Shown here piece by piece: positions 32,983 to 45,000 of a DNA stretch of 64,000 bases. The stretch's first letter is position 1. Each line of letters starts with the position of its first letter. The notes beneath the pieces are model-generated. The model saw only the letters and a list, made by a program, of their open reading frames with translations. It made no database searches and was not told the DNA's origin. A program made the position numbers and the translations under genes. The DNA is from Pycnopodia helianthoides (Eukaryota; Echinodermata; Asteroidea; Forcipulatida; Asteriidae), in the NCBI GenBank assembly GCA_032158295.1, contig CM063260.1, positions 10,272,767-10,336,766 of the forward strand. Reading direction: 5' to 3'.

Positions 32983-34257
32983 CTGAAAATTTGAGAGGGA
33001 GAATACAAAACAAAATCGATTAGTTTATGTTTTAAAAGTGTTCAAGATAAAATTTGCATATCCAGCTTTTGAGATGATCGTCAATATGGACCAAACTTTG
33101 TGGTTTGTTGATGACTTATCAGTTTGGTTGGTTGGTTGTTTGTTCATTGGTTAATTAACTAAAGAGTATCATAAAGTCTGGAACCTTTTCAAGTATTAGT
33201 CTACGGACTAGGTGAAATGTTAGTCAGTTTGTGGGATGGTTAGGTTTGTTGCCGTTTAGTGTAGCAAATACTCTGTACTTATTTACTAGATTATTTTATT
33301 GGAATTCCAGTTCATCTTTTGTATTAGTCTTACCAGTGATATTTTCGGCTTTTTACAAACGAGAGGGATCTTCATGAACCTGAAGTCGATGCCTTGGAGG
33401 ATGGGCGGAGTTGCGCAGAGTACAGGTTGGCTGATACGCAGGCTGAGGGTTCCCCGACTCCCGGTAAGCTCCTTCCGTAGGAACTCGATGCGGCAGTCGC
33501 AGGTGATCGGGTTCCCGGAGAGCCAGATGTCCCTGAGGGTAGGCAGGAGGAACGTGATATCCGGGAGAGATGTCAGTTGATTGTTGCTCAGCGAGAGGGA
33601 TCGCAGATGCGACATGCCGTCGAAGATCCTCGGGTTGAGGTAGTGTATCTGGTTGTTCTGCAGAGAGAGTTGGTTGAGGTTCTGCAGACCGAATAGAGCT
33701 CCTCTGTTGATGACCTGGATGTGGTTCCCCTGAAGGAGAAGCCTCTGGAGGCTACTGAGACCGTTGAAGGTGCCTGGCTGGATCAGGGTGATGTTATTTA
33801 AGGAGAGGTCGAGGATCTCGAGGCGATTTGCTCCCGTGAACGCCCCGCTCGCCAACGCCTCCAGTCTGTTCCGTTTCAGGACCAGATTGGTCAAGTTCGA
33901 CAGGCCCGTGAAGGCTCCTGGAGCTATTGTCTGTATCTCGTTCATGCTGAGGTCGAGGTTCTGCAGATGCGTGTAGTGACTGAATGACTTCTCTATAAGG
34001 CTCGTCAAGAGGTTGCCGTGCAGGTCCAACACCCTGGCGTCCGTGTGAGTGTTTGGGATGCAGTCAAGTTGACGGGACCCGCAGTTAAATCTCCCCGGTT
34101 CGTCGTCCTCACACGCTGCGTTCGAACATTGTTGGTTCCCGCTGCTTCTGGGGCCCAGGGCAGCGCCCTCAATTGACGATATTAGTCCAGCGAGTAACCA
34201 TAGTAACAGTAGGAGGATTACTGTATTCTTAACAGTCCACATGTTCCTCAACTCCAT
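31981..34257 (-). CDS. LRR-Ig single-pass transmembrane receptor (AMIGO/Kekkon-like architecture), two coding exons
   Basis: Joining 34257-33334 to 32982-31981 gives 641 residues. Order: signal peptide (about 11-31), cysteine-rich LRRNT (C44, C49, C59, C66), seven 24-residue LRRs (about 76-242) with LxLxxN cores, LRRCT (C253, C255, C281, C301 in the CxC...C...C pattern), one I-set Ig domain (C325, W337, C376 in DTGNYTC), a stalk, a membrane helix (about 439-466) followed by YRRQ, and a 175-residue tail. Known LRR-Ig proteins of this layout (AMIGO, Kekkon, LRRC4, LINGO) are adhesion or signalling receptors, mostly neural; the partner here is unknown. ATG at 34257 has the better context (ACAAAATGG); 34266 is in frame three codons upstream, directly at an acceptor AG, so a 5' UTR exon must lie further upstream. 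Both splice sites are phase 0 and canonical. Confidence 0.9.
32983..33333 (-). other. Phase-0 intron of the LRR-Ig gene (351 bp)
   Basis: Donor GTAAGA, acceptor TCAAATTTTCAG. It separates the LRR module from the Ig-membrane-tail module, and the phase-0 boundary keeps both modules in frame. AT-rich, with no element recognised inside. Confidence 0.85.
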
Positions 34258-34266
34258 TTTGTGCAT
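33334..34266 (-). CDS. LRR-Ig receptor, first coding exon (signal peptide, LRRNT, seven LRRs, LRRCT)
   Basis: The exon begins after CTTTCAG (34267-34273) and ends at CACTG before donor GTAAGA (33333-33328). The whole LRR solenoid is encoded without an intron, a common layout in LRR-Ig families. LRR units such as LDLSMNEIQTIAPGAFTGLS show the typical LxxLxLxxNxIxxIxxxxFxxL spacing. N-glycosylation sequons are at N121 and N155. Confidence 0.9.
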
Positions 34267-34269
34267 CTG

Positions 34270-35130
34270 AAAGCAACAGAAAATTTCAAAAACTGTAAGT
34301 AACATTTATAATTCACAGGATTTCAACAGCTTAACATTGCCTCGTCGGCTGCCAAGATACCACACAGTTTCGAACTGGAGCAGTTTAATAAGTCTGCAAA
34401 ACAAATTTCTTACCAGAGTCTCAAAAAGTGTTAAAATGGTGGCCCATAAAAGCCCTGAAGCAAGGTACGGCTTCACAAAACCAAAAGCAGTAATTGAGAA
34501 AATAAAGCAGACGATCACCACGAACAGTCCACTCTAAAATTCTTCCCGCCTAAAAGTAACCCACGTCAAGCCACAAGGCAGACGACCACAGCATTCAAGA
34601 ACCCGTCAGATAACCTCAATAGATTACAAAAAAGTAAAATAAAATACATGACTCAATTGTTGAAATGTTCCAAGGCTCAGTAGACCAAGGCTAAGGGGCT
34701 GTGCGTCACCACGAATCCAACCGTCAACTCGCTGAACTTAAGGAGGGGGGCTTATCTGCCGAGGAGTGTGCACACGTTTTGGGACCAAGGGCACGGCGTC
34801 AATCGAAGCAATGGGGCTATCGAGACTCCTGACGTTCTTTGGTCGGCCCGTGTTGATAGAGATGACATTTTCAGCCATCAAGAGTGGAACACAATCACTT
34901 CTTGTTTGTCTGGGCTGTTACCTGATGCTCGGGTGAATCGACGCTGCTCTCGTTCGGGGCCAAAATCCAAAGAGGACACAGGCGTTTATTTGTCATCATT
35001 TATACAGGGAGTCAGTTCGATCTAAAACCGTCTTGGAAACTATAACCTTCGAAGATGTTTATTTAATTATTTATTTCATTACACATCCAACAGCGCAAGC
35101 GCCAACAATAGGATGGCGATTAGGAAGCGA
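34270..35130. other. DNA upstream of the LRR-Ig coding exons
   Basis: Should be intron, because an acceptor AG directly precedes the start codon at 34266. No upstream exon could be fixed. No repeats recognised. Confidence 0.4.
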
Positions 35131-35134
35131 ATAG

Positions 35135-35310
35135 AAACGTTCAGCTTTAGATGTGGGATGAAAAACCCCAAAATGGGGGAAAACCAACGCGATCAGGTAG
35201 GGACTGAAAACCCAATCCACATGCAAGGCTCTGGGTCTGAGGTGGGATTCGAACCGGGGTCCACAGAGGTGAAAGGCAGGGAAAGAAACCACTGAGCCAA
35301 CCTCACCCCT
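35135..35310 (-). mobile_element. tRNA-derived SINE (TGGCTCAGTGG type), intact promoter spacing
   Basis: Minus strand: A box TGGCTCAGTGG (35289-35299) and B box GGTTCGAATCC (35245-35255), 34 bases between them as in a tRNA-like head. Then GGATTGGGTTTTCAGTCCCT and a TTTTGGGGTTTTTCATCCCA tail. Intact relative of the disrupted copy at 17545-17826. Confidence 0.8.
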
Positions 35311-35791
35311 TTCGTGATAATTTAAAGGCTGTTGTTTTCAGATTCGTCTGGACAATAAATGTCCAAGATTTACATTTTTTGCCTGCCGCCCGCAAAGACA
35401 AGGTACACTTTATCACTTTGATTGATGCACATCGTCCTCAATGTCGAAAGTTTGTGAGGAGAAGAGAGCTATGACGTGAAGCAACCTCATACCAATATAT
35501 CTTTGAATATTAATGGTGTTAACTCCCGCCCCTACACAAAAATAATGAGATAATTGTTTTGATAAAAAAATATGCCCTTTAATTATTTCACCGCACAGTG
35601 CGAAGCACTACGCCGACAGCAGCGCACTCTTTCTAAATTGTGTTCGTGGTGAGCGTTTTGACGCTGAAGCAAATTGTTGTGCAAAGATTACCCGTTGACT
35701 ACTGCGAACAGTTTGGGCTGTAGTGGTCTAGATTTAATTGCGGTGACTCCTACTGTCATGCTATGCTAGTGGGTGGGTTGGCTTGTGACAT
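35311..35791. other. Intergenic or intronic DNA, nothing recognised
   Basis: No element recognised between two SINEs. Confidence 0.4.
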
Positions 35792-36172
35792 GCTGTCGTC
35801 GAGCGGTCAAGCACACTGGACTCAAAGCTCCGGTGTTTCTGTTCGGCAGGGTGTGGGTTCGAGTCCCGGTCTTGACATTTGTGTCCTTAAGCAAGACACT
35901 TCGTCATTATCGCTGTGTCCTTCGTATGTGACGTAAAGCCGCAGGTCCCGTGTGTGCACACGTAAAAGAACCCAGTACACCTATCGAAACGAGAAGGGGA
36001 TCACCCTGGTGTTTTCTGGTATGGTTGGCTGCATGGTGATATGTAAATAAATGGGTCTTATAATTCGACTACAGCTGGGCATACCTTGTAGAAAAAAAGG
36101 AGCGCTTTGAGACGCCCTCGCCCGGGTGGGATAAACCACTATATAAGAACTGCGTATTGTTATTTTCGTACC
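35792..36172 (+). mobile_element. tRNA-derived SINE (CTGTCGTCGAGCGG type)
   Basis: The head GTCGTCGAGCGGTCAAGC resembles a serine/leucine tRNA 5' half, and GGTTCGAGTCC (35856-35866) is a good B box. A body with CACACGTAAAAGAACCCA follows, and the tail ACTATATAAGAACTGCGTAT ends in a TTATT run. Its head is related to the SINE at 47457 but its body differs. Confidence 0.8.
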
Positions 36173-36701
36173 TGCTAAAGATGCATGCAAAAGCACTTTG
36201 CGAAATAAAACCAAAATAAACTAACCTACATCCCATGTCATTTCAAACACTGGAGAGACTTTAGAACGCTAGGTGGCAGCAGGCATACCAAGTAAGTCGC
36301 CATTGTTCACGTAGTTCTGAGCACGCGCACAACGCCGAGAACAATTAGATTTGACTGGTAACTGTGCTGCCATCTAGGGTCCCTAAAAGGTCCTCCATCC
36401 AGAGTGCGTGTTTCTCTTTAAGTCTCACTAAAAAAATGTGCAAAAAATAAACGTCCCGAAAACCCGGATACCAGCGATTACGTGAAAGAATCATAGCCCC
36501 TTATCGTCATAGAAATAGATGTTAGCCGTTAATCGATCGCATCCGGGTCCTATTAGGTCCCATGATACGAATCTCATCCAACGGACATATCTCATTTTCG
36601 TTGGAACATTCCGGTAATGAATGCTGAGCTGAATGATCAGTCATGTTACCGAGTATCGGAACAAACAAAAACATTTCACAACGTTACCCTCGTCCATTAT
36701 T
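36173..36701. other. Intergenic or intronic DNA, nothing recognised
   Basis: No repeat or exon identified between the SINE and the following element. Confidence 0.4.
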
Positions 36702-37055
36702 TTAAAGGCCCTGTACACTACTGGAAAGATCGAAAAACACAAATGTTCACAGATTCTCACATAACTTACATGATTTAAATTAAGTAATGGTAGAAAGGGT
36801 TTCTTCAAATATTTCTGCCTAAAATGCTATCGTTTCCGAGAAATTAGTAAAACAGTAGTTTTTATCAAGCGTGATAAAAACTCGATGTTTGAAAAAACAG
36901 AAAACACATAAGGTCTCTTTTCACTATTTTCCCGTGACCTCGATGACCAACTGAGCTCAAACTTTCACAAGTTTGTTTGTTCATGCTAATGTTGAATCAC
37001 ATAAAATGTGGCCACTGATTTTGAGCTGTTTCCAAAGGTGTACAATAACTTTATA
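36702..37055 (-). mobile_element. TTAA-type element, family C copy 2 (inverted)
   Basis: Starts TTAAAGGCCCTGTACACTAC and ends GTGTACAATAACTTTATA, so the right TTAA has decayed. Reverse complement of 29265-29619 with scattered changes. Confidence 0.8.
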
Positions 37056-38486
37056 GTAGGTCTAAACTGTCTTCGTCAATAGCTTAATTTGTAAATGTAT
37101 TTACACAGGATTATAGTAGAGCTAATGACTATTTAGTGGCAGACAGTGTTCATGTTTTTTCGTGATCAACCATATTACATAAATAACAAACCTGTGGAAA
37201 ATTTGGGCTTAATCCAATGTACTAGTCAGAAGAAAATAATTAAAACTATATATACACAGTTTTAAGCATGTAAACACACTGCCCTTAAATTTGGTTGTAA
37301 CAGCCGAAATCAACTCCTGCGTTTTAGTTTAGGTTTTCAGATACAGTTTTCTCGAATACGATTTCATTTCAGAGGGAAATATTTCATAGACAATGGTTCT
37401 AGTATGAACTTCATAATCAGTCAGCTTTCAGACTGAAATTAAACAGTGATGTATTTTTATCCTTACCTTTCCTGTATAACACCTTTAAAGAGGGGCTCTT
37501 ATAAAGGTCAATCTAAGTTTTGTGATGAACACATTTCCCAATAGATAGAGTCCACATAAAAGTGGAACAAATATTACAAGCCCCTAACCCCACTTTAAAA
37601 ACGGTGTAAAAAGTCCTTTGATTTTGACAGTTTTTCAAAGCGAAGTTTGAAACATGGCGTCATTAGAGATCAATATTAAAATGAGCATGCATGTACGGTA
37701 CGGTGCAGGCATGAATTTGCCATTAGTTAAAATGGTCAAAACCAACTCTGTTTTGATTACATACCATGGAAGTTCATGAATGAACTACAATTTCCCCGTA
37801 CAAAGAAATTTAGACCCATATTGAAATGTGACGTCATTGGATGTTTGTTTTTTATGTTAACAATTATTTTGCACTGGAACGGTATGTGCACCGTTTTAAT
37901 GTGAGGTTTGGAGACTTCCCCGTTCCCCCTCTCCACTTTTATATAGGGACTCTATCTATTGAATGAGTGCATCACAAAACTGAAGTTGGCCTAAGAGCCC
38001 CTCTTCTATATGGTCGAAGCTTTGAACAATTCTAAATCTCAGTTTTTACTTTTCATAAAATATAATTACAGCACCAGCTGTCTAAAAAGAATGATGAAAA
38101 ACTATGATGTAAGAGAAAGGTATCAGAAAGAAGATACTGTCTTATTTTGATCGCCTCAATTGAAAAATATAAATGTTTATAGATTATAACTTATAATATT
38201 ATGGTGTAAAGATGGTCATGGTTGAAACTTCTCTTGAAATTATTTTACTTCGACTGCTATCATTTTTTAGCAAAGAGTAAAACAGTTAGATTTGAACTCG
38301 CGAGACCATAGGCTGATGTTCGAAAACGGTGAAAACATCAATCATGGTTTTTGACTATTTTCTCATGACTCCGATGGCCGATGAGCTATGATAGATTTTC
38401 ACATTTTTTTTCTCTTTTCTGGTGTATGTTGGGTCACACAAAGTGCTGATACTGGTTTTGACAATGACCAATGTTGGTCACGGGCT
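37056..38486. other. Repeat-derived-looking AT-rich DNA
   Basis: Phrases such as AACAAACCTGTGG, CAGAAGAAAATAATTAAAAC and GGTGTATGTTGGGTCACACA resemble interiors of the TTAA families, but ends could not be matched. A possible old element spans about 37490-38010, whose outer phrases GGGGCTCTTATA...GTTTTGTGATG and CATCACAAAACTGAAG...AGAGCCCCTC are inverted repeats. Confidence 0.45.
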
Positions 38487-39116
38487 TTAAAGGGAAGGTA
38501 TACGATTGGTAATCACTCTAAACATTTATGGCAATAAAAACTTACTTGGTTAGAAGTACAGCAACTTTCGATAGCATAAAGCATTTTGAGAAATATTTCA
38601 ATTCTAAATAATGTGGATATGGAAAAAGATGTCAGTTTTTTTATCACCCCGAAATTTGAATCTGAGAAACGTTTCTGTCAGAAACTTTTCTCATATTGTG
38701 TATTCCTATTAGAGATTATTCTCCATGCGTGGACATAACCGCTCCAGATTTTTGGCGATATCTCAAAAACGCTATACCACCTTCTGAAACAGGTTAGTTT
38801 TATTGTATATCTATATCTACATTTAGGCCCCCTATATAGATAGTTCCCAGTAGACGCCATCTTTACGGGCAAATTGTATTTGGGCTTGCAGATGCGTCAA
38901 ATGCTCAACTATTAACGCAGCCACGTTGTTCACTGACCAACCCTGCAGTGAGTTTCGTGAAATGCGCGCGTGTTGCACGCCGTTCTCACACGAAACGCAC
39001 GACTGTTTGTTCTAAACTGCCCGTAAAGATGGCCGATTTACGTCATACTGCAACCTATCTATAGGATTAAAACAATCGAACGGTTAAAAAAAACAAAAGG
39101 TATACTTTGCCTTTAA
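38487..39116. mobile_element. 630-bp TTAA-flanked element, family E copy 3 (long)
   Basis: The left end TTAAAGGGAAGGTATACGAT and the right end AAAGGTATACTTTGCCTTTAA are imperfect inverted repeats. The first half matches family E (AAAAACTTACTTGGTTAGAA). The second half has an unrelated patch with AGTTTCGTGAAATGCGCGCG. Confidence 0.65.
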
Positions 39117-39508
39117 AAACGATAGGGACAACATTTCTTCTGGTGTTTCAGAGACAAACTAAGTACTGCAAGCGCTTGATGTTTCTCGCTGTAATTTGAA
39201 ATGAATCTCTCTTCACAATTTCAATATAAAATGTCACATATAATCGCCGGAAATTGCCAATTCTTTCGAACAAACAATTTAATCCCACAAGGCTGTAAGG
39301 TGCTAGGCCGAACATTGGGAGGGACTCGCATGTCCCTGACTGGGCCCCGGTTACCAACTTACCCCGATTAGCTCTTTATTGAATTGTTGCTAAAGACAAC
39401 CTCAATTAGCTAGTATTTAGCGTTACATGGCCAACAAACTCGGACAGCACGGTAAGGGCGTGATCCTAACAGTATTGTGCCAGTACACACACAACACACA
39501 CACACAAT

Positions 39509-39838
39509 CCTTACGGATCCGGTTTGTGGGGTACTGCTATTGTTGTTCTATTATTCCTTTTCTGAAGAATTCCTTGTGGGGCCCAATTGTTCTATGAAAT
39601 GACCTTGTGGTCCATTGTTCCATTGTTGTCAGGACCCACATATGCCTTCTGTGTGTACCACACACACACACTACACACACACAACAAACACCACACACAC
39701 ACACCACATCCTTACGATCCGTTTGGATGTATTGTTTCTATATTCCTTTCTGAAGAATTCCTGTGGGGCCAATGTCCTATTGAATGACTTGTGGGTCCAT
39801 TGTTCTTGTTGTCAGGACCCCACATATGCCCTTTGTGT

Positions 39839-39870
<32 letters not shown>
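39509..39870. repeat. Direct duplication with (AC)n tracts and homopolymer-length differences
   Basis: TCTGAAGAATTCC...GGGGCC...CCATTGTT...GTCAGGACCC-CACATATGCC occurs twice (about 39509-39668 and 39708-39842), each ending in an (AC)n tract; the second tract (39841-39876) is the longer. The copies differ mostly in run length of single bases. Confidence 0.75.
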
Positions 39871-39876
<6 letters not shown>

Positions 39877-40212
39877 CACACATACAGTTTTTCAAAGAGA
39901 GTAGAAAAATGAATGTGATATTTTTCTTTGCACTTTTTAGCTTAGTTATTTTGTTTCGTGGAGGAATAATCAAAGCAAATGATGCGCACACATAGTTTGT
40001 GTACAGCGACCGCACTTCATTTTGCGACCTATTGTAACACACGGCCGTGTCTGTTTTGGGAATAATGTACAAAGTAAAGTTATTATGGCAATAATAACTA
40101 CCATATACTTATTGCCATATTGTTTGGTTAAAATGAAATATGTTTTTGATTAATCTATCCAGAGGAAAAACGGCGTCAATTAAAGTCAGTGTGCCGCAGC
40201 ACTGCACTCTGA

Positions 40213-40305
40213 AAACCCCCCGGGTCAGTGTAGTCCCGGATATACTGGGTCCCTTGGGGCCCGACCCTTCCCTGGGTCGGTTTGACCCGTAATCTGTGTC
40301 AAAGG
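40213..40305. repeat. GGGTCA/TGACCC-rich repeat (family R), partial copy
   Basis: Contains CCGGGTCAGTGTAGTCCCGG and GGGTCGGTTTGACCCG. Shorter than the other copies and without the CACTCT ends. Confidence 0.6.
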
Positions 40306-43300
40306 GACTGCTCATGTCACGCTAAGCAGGGAATTGCTAAGCAATATTTTCTTTTTAAGCAGCTTAAAAAACAAACAAAAAGGGCACTCGTTTTATACAG
40401 AACCCAAGCTCGAAGGTTTTGAGCAACATGGTCAAGGTCGACGGAACCATGTGAGGCGGAAGCCAGTCAAAAAGGGGGTAACTCCTAGTAGCACCTCTCT
40501 CTATGATGTCTCAGAGGGGGTTGAGGAGGGTTAAGAAGCCCCAAGGGGGATTCAAATAAGGATATATGTACTGTACCCACTTCTGGCAAACTGTAACCGT
40601 GAACTCGGGAAAACCTTCTGGGTTAGAAACTGGGAGGGTTTCCGCAAGGCACTGTTTTTGTTTAAATATACTGTTATTGATAAAGCCGCTGTAATACGAT
40701 AGCCGTCATTGTAAATTGGAAGGAATAAAAATAATAAGCTGTGCTTTATTAGGGACGAGAAGCTCCAAGGTCGAATTCAGTTTTGTCATGCCCTCATTTT
40801 GGGATGGGAGTCTTTGTGAAACTTGGGGGAAAATTACTTAAAAGTTCACGTTGAAACTGTGTAAATTGCCTTTGTGTTTAATTTGATATACCCAATTGTC
40901 AACATCCAGCAACATCCAATGACGTCACATTTCAGATAAGGCGTACGTTTGTACGGAAATGTTAATCGTTCCTGAAATTTTAATGAAATTCGATCAAAAC
41001 GGCATTGGATTTGACTTTTTTTTAACTGTCACTTTTAATTTTTTTTTCGTACTAATAATGTTGGAAGATGACAACAGAATCACCTCCAAAGAAGTGGAAT
41101 CTACCATTAAATCAAACACGCTCTATGATGGATTTTGTACAACCTCGGGGGGCAAATGGAACCCTCGGATTGAACAAAACACCATGGACCCCATCACAGC
41201 CGGCAACAATGTGTAGTTACATTGTCTTATAATTCCAGGAATAATGTGCTTGTTTATACCTCCACGTCAGATTTTTTTTTTTTTTAAATAGTAAATGACA
41301 TACCAAGACCACTGGAAATGGTTGTGTATTCTTGTTTTTGAAAAATGCGAACGCAAGCTTAAAGATTGAATTGACCAGAAGTGTCATCCCCCTATAGACG
41401 AAAATGGTGCACCCCTCATGTCCCCTAAAACTTTCTGTACTTTCGCCGCTGCGCTTGTAACGCACGCCAACTTTTTGCTTAGCGATCATTAGGATAGAAT
41501 CATTGAAAAAAAATCAAAGGCTTGTACAGTCTGAGCTTTTTGACGAAAGACACATTTTAACCAGTCACTCAAGTTAATTTAAGTACCTCGTGAAAATAAG
41601 TTCATTAGGACACCGGTCTGATTGTGCGAAAAGGTCGATGCACCCTGTAGCGTCACCGTTTCAGAGCAATAAAGCAAGAATGTCGGAAATATGCAATGAC
41701 AAGGGGGCAGGGGCATGTGTGTGTGTGTGTGGGGGGGGGGGGTAGCTCAGAGACTCAAAGAATGGTTAATTCTGACACCTCCAAATGATAACGGCCCGTG
41801 AAATGTAGTTCTGGGTGGGGGGGGGGGCACTTGTATAGTGACTTTGAAATGAGCGTGAATTCTATAACATAAACTGAAGGTGTGAGATTTCACGCCTATA
41901 GCCTCCTTTCCCCGCTCGCTACAATCCACCGGGAGCTTATAACGAGGGGATGATATTTGTTGGGGTCGAGCGACCGATCTTTCTTAATAATTCCATCAAT
42001 CAAGTATCGAGTCTGGGGTGTGTTTCCGCGCCGTCTGAACGGCCAATAACCGGCCGACGGTTGACCCTTGATACTTAACTCGGATGACCAAGGGTTGGGG
42101 AGAATTTAGAATAACGCTGGGAGGGTGGGAGGGAGGGGTTGTTCGAAGGGGGGGGGGTGGTGACTGAACCAGTAGCGCAAGACCATGCCCAATTTGTACA
42201 ATTGCACTTGCATTGAACCGGGTTTAAAAACAAAACTTTTTTAAAACTCGAACACTTAAAGGAACACGTTGCCTTCAAATCTCATGAAATTTTACTGTTT
42301 GGAGGTGTTCCTTATACAAAATTCACAAAACACTGGTAGAGGTAAACGTATTATGCATTTTAAGAAATTGAGTTTATTTGTTTAAAAGACCAATTAACAT
42401 GGGGAATAGGGCTGTTTATAAAACTGTTGATTTTTCGTTTTCGTCTCGGTTTCATCTCAAGCCTCTTCGTGCTACACACATGGTTCCAATGCTCCCCCCT
42501 CCCCCCTCATGTGAACGGGAAAATCTAATCCGGACCCACCCACCCCTTATCTCCCAGGGAAGAGCTCTGACATTACCGGTGGGGACCAGACGCACAGGTT
42601 GACCCGAACAATCATTGGAACAGCCATCAGTTTGTCACTGTAACCCCATGGGTGCTCGTAGAGGGCGTGTTAATGTCCCCAGTTTAGACGGACCCGATTC
42701 TAGGAACCGCGAACAATTTCTGACTTCCGTCAAAAAAGGTCATTGAAGTGGGGTGTCTTTTTTAAATAAAAAAAGACCGAATTTGCAAACATTCTGTGAA
42801 ATTTTCTCATCACTTTAGCTTTGCAGTTCAACTGGAGTCAACAGGGGGGGGGGGATGTGTTTTTTAGGGTCAGGGTTTGCTGGGCAAATCTACCCGTATA
42901 TAGTTTATCTTGTTGTTTTTTATAACGTAAATTATTTTGTTTGTGCTCTTGTGTATTTTGTTTTAGTTTTTATCGAGTATAATAACGTAACTCTGAAATT
43001 TGTAATATGTTTTTTTTTTTTATATTGTCAGCATGTCCAACAAAGCAAATTATCATTTTGTGGACATCACATAGTATTATTAAATTGAGTTGAATTGAAC
43101 ACTACGACGCAGTGACAATTTGCTTGTAGTGGTTCTACGTAGTCGGGGAACAACAATCTGTTTTTCAGAATGAAGGTTTCTTACTTGCGAGTACAAAATG
43201 TTCCTCAGTTTCCTCAAACCCGTCAGTGCCCAGAGGCGTTTTAAAATGAATCACTGCTTTCTTTTGCAGATATCGAAAATCAAATTACAAAATGCATAAA

Positions 43301-43640
43301 TAAAGCTATCAGTTCACCCGACAGGGGATCTGTTTTCCCCCGGTTCTGCAATGTACGCTTGATGACAGAGCCAGCATGCACTGATGCGTTTGCCACACAA
43401 ACACTTTGTACGGCAATTATGCGCCATCTTGTTGTTACAAGGAGCAGATTTTGTCTGTGGACCCCCTTGCACGGCACGCAGCGCATTATACACGCACCTA
43501 TCCTGTCCGCTATTTTGGGAGCAAACACCGTACTCAAAGGAATTGCTTCCCAAAATGGCGGAATAGGTAGACGCGCGTTGTGTATGCAGAGGTGTGTTCC
43601 GCGTCGTGCAAGGGGGGGGGGGTCAATAGACCTTACGCAC
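40306..43640. other. Intergenic or intronic DNA, mostly unrecognised
   Basis: Holds a (GT)n/(G)n tract at 41717-41742, G runs near 41815 and 42845, and a family-B-like single end at 42260-42282 (TTAAAGGAACACGTTGCCTT). The segment at 41055-41165 is listed separately. No exon supported. Confidence 0.4.
41055..41165. repeat. Dispersed repeat shared with 46195-46315
   Basis: ATGTTGGAAGATGACAACAG ... CTCCAAAGAAGTGGAAT ... GGATTTTGTACA-CCTCGG corresponds to ATGCTGGAAGATGACAACAG ... CTCTAAAGAAGAGGAAT ... GGTTTTGTACATCTCGGG at 46195-46315. Origin unknown. Confidence 0.6.
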
Positions 43641-43648
43641 ATGACGTA

Positions 43649-43745
43649 ATTTGAGGAGGGCGCCCTCGACTAGAGGTCAAAAGGAAGATGTTCTGTGCGC
43701 AGCGCGTACAAATCTGTGCGTTTCCATTATTTCATCATCGGTTTA
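43649..43745. repeat. Third, diverged copy of the 105-bp GGGCGCCCTCGACTAG repeat
   Basis: Contains GAGGAGGGCGCCCTCGACTA, GAGGTC, GCGCAGCGCGTAC and GTGCGTTTCCATTATTTC, preceded by CGCACATGACGTAATTTGAG. Confidence 0.65.
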
Positions 43746-44998
43746 CCTCTAAGAGAAACACCAGGGCTAACCCCTCTTCTTCCACGATAAGGTGTTCTAG
43801 TACTTTTGCGTGCACTACCAACCCTAGTAAACACACATGCTATTTTATACATCCCTGTGGAGACATCGTGTGATCTTTCCCATCCTTTGTCCCTGTACTT
43901 TATTCTCCAATATACTTTGTGTGCAAAATTTCCCTGTGGAGCAGCACCCCAGTCTTTAGAATCCCCCTATGGAGACCTTTTGCTTTCCCTTTTTTGTTTT
44001 GTCCTATATGTTGTCTCCACAAGGTGGCGAATATTAAAACACCCAAAACGAGCAGTGCAATTCTATAATGTCCACCATCAAAAAAAAGCTACTGAAGGCA
44101 CCCGTTATACACATCAGTGTGATCAAGCAGATCACATTCAAACATGTTCATCAAAACCTAGCTGAATGTCATTAATGTTTAAATTAAACACAAAACCGCA
44201 TTTACGGAGCGAATTTTCAACCGATTTCTCACAGCCGGGATGGATTCCAAGGTCTAATTCCTTGCTTTCTTAGGGAGGTACAAGAATGATCTTGAGGGAC
44301 ACTTGAGTTTAAAAGCTAGAAGGGGAATGAGCAGAAGAACAGACATCGGCTCCAGTAACTTTAAAACTGTGATCCGGAGTACTCCTGACATCGGCGCCTT
44401 TAGGGTTTTCAATCTCAACACTGGGATATTATTTTGTTTCTATAAATATCTAAGAGTGTGTGTAACGTTTATGCAACTGGATTAAATAGATTTGTCAGAG
44501 TTGGATGATGATGGGGGGGGGGGGGGGCATCAGTGCAAAGACAACTACGTCTGATCTCGCTTTATTTTACCTCGAAATTTGGATTTCTATTTTGAGGGCT
44601 AAAGTTTCACTCTCTCCGGTTTGGAGGCGTCCACCAGTAAGCCGAGTGACCCCGTGGAATCCAGGTCACGCCGTGCATGACGTTAGCCTGGATGCGCCAC
44701 AAGCGCATGACTGTTGAGGGATGCGGTGACAGAGGCACGGCGATTGGTTGATCTGGCGGTTCACGCCGGCGGCTGTATTTCAGACAAACACTTTGTGTGA
44801 ACTTTTTGTTCTGAGGGCGATCTGTCAGAAGTATGACTGTGTGATACACAATTAGGTTATTCGATGTAGAACAAAAGCAACGTGTATGTGAACCAGGTAA
44901 TGATGATTAGGATGGACATCCGGGTGTTCAGGCACAAATATGACATATCTGTCTGGTGCCCAGGCGTATCTGCAGGACGTTGAATGGGTTTCCCTTGC
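43746..44998. other. Intergenic DNA upstream of a candidate exon
   Basis: A SINE-body-like phrase (CTTCTTCCACGATAAGGTGTT) near 43770 is shared with 46520. A poly-G run lies at 44512-44527. The moderately GC-rich stretch at 44630-44780 contains a CCAAT-type GATTGGTTGATC. No upstream partner exon for 45001-45180 was identified. Confidence 0.4.
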
Positions 44999-45000
44999 AG

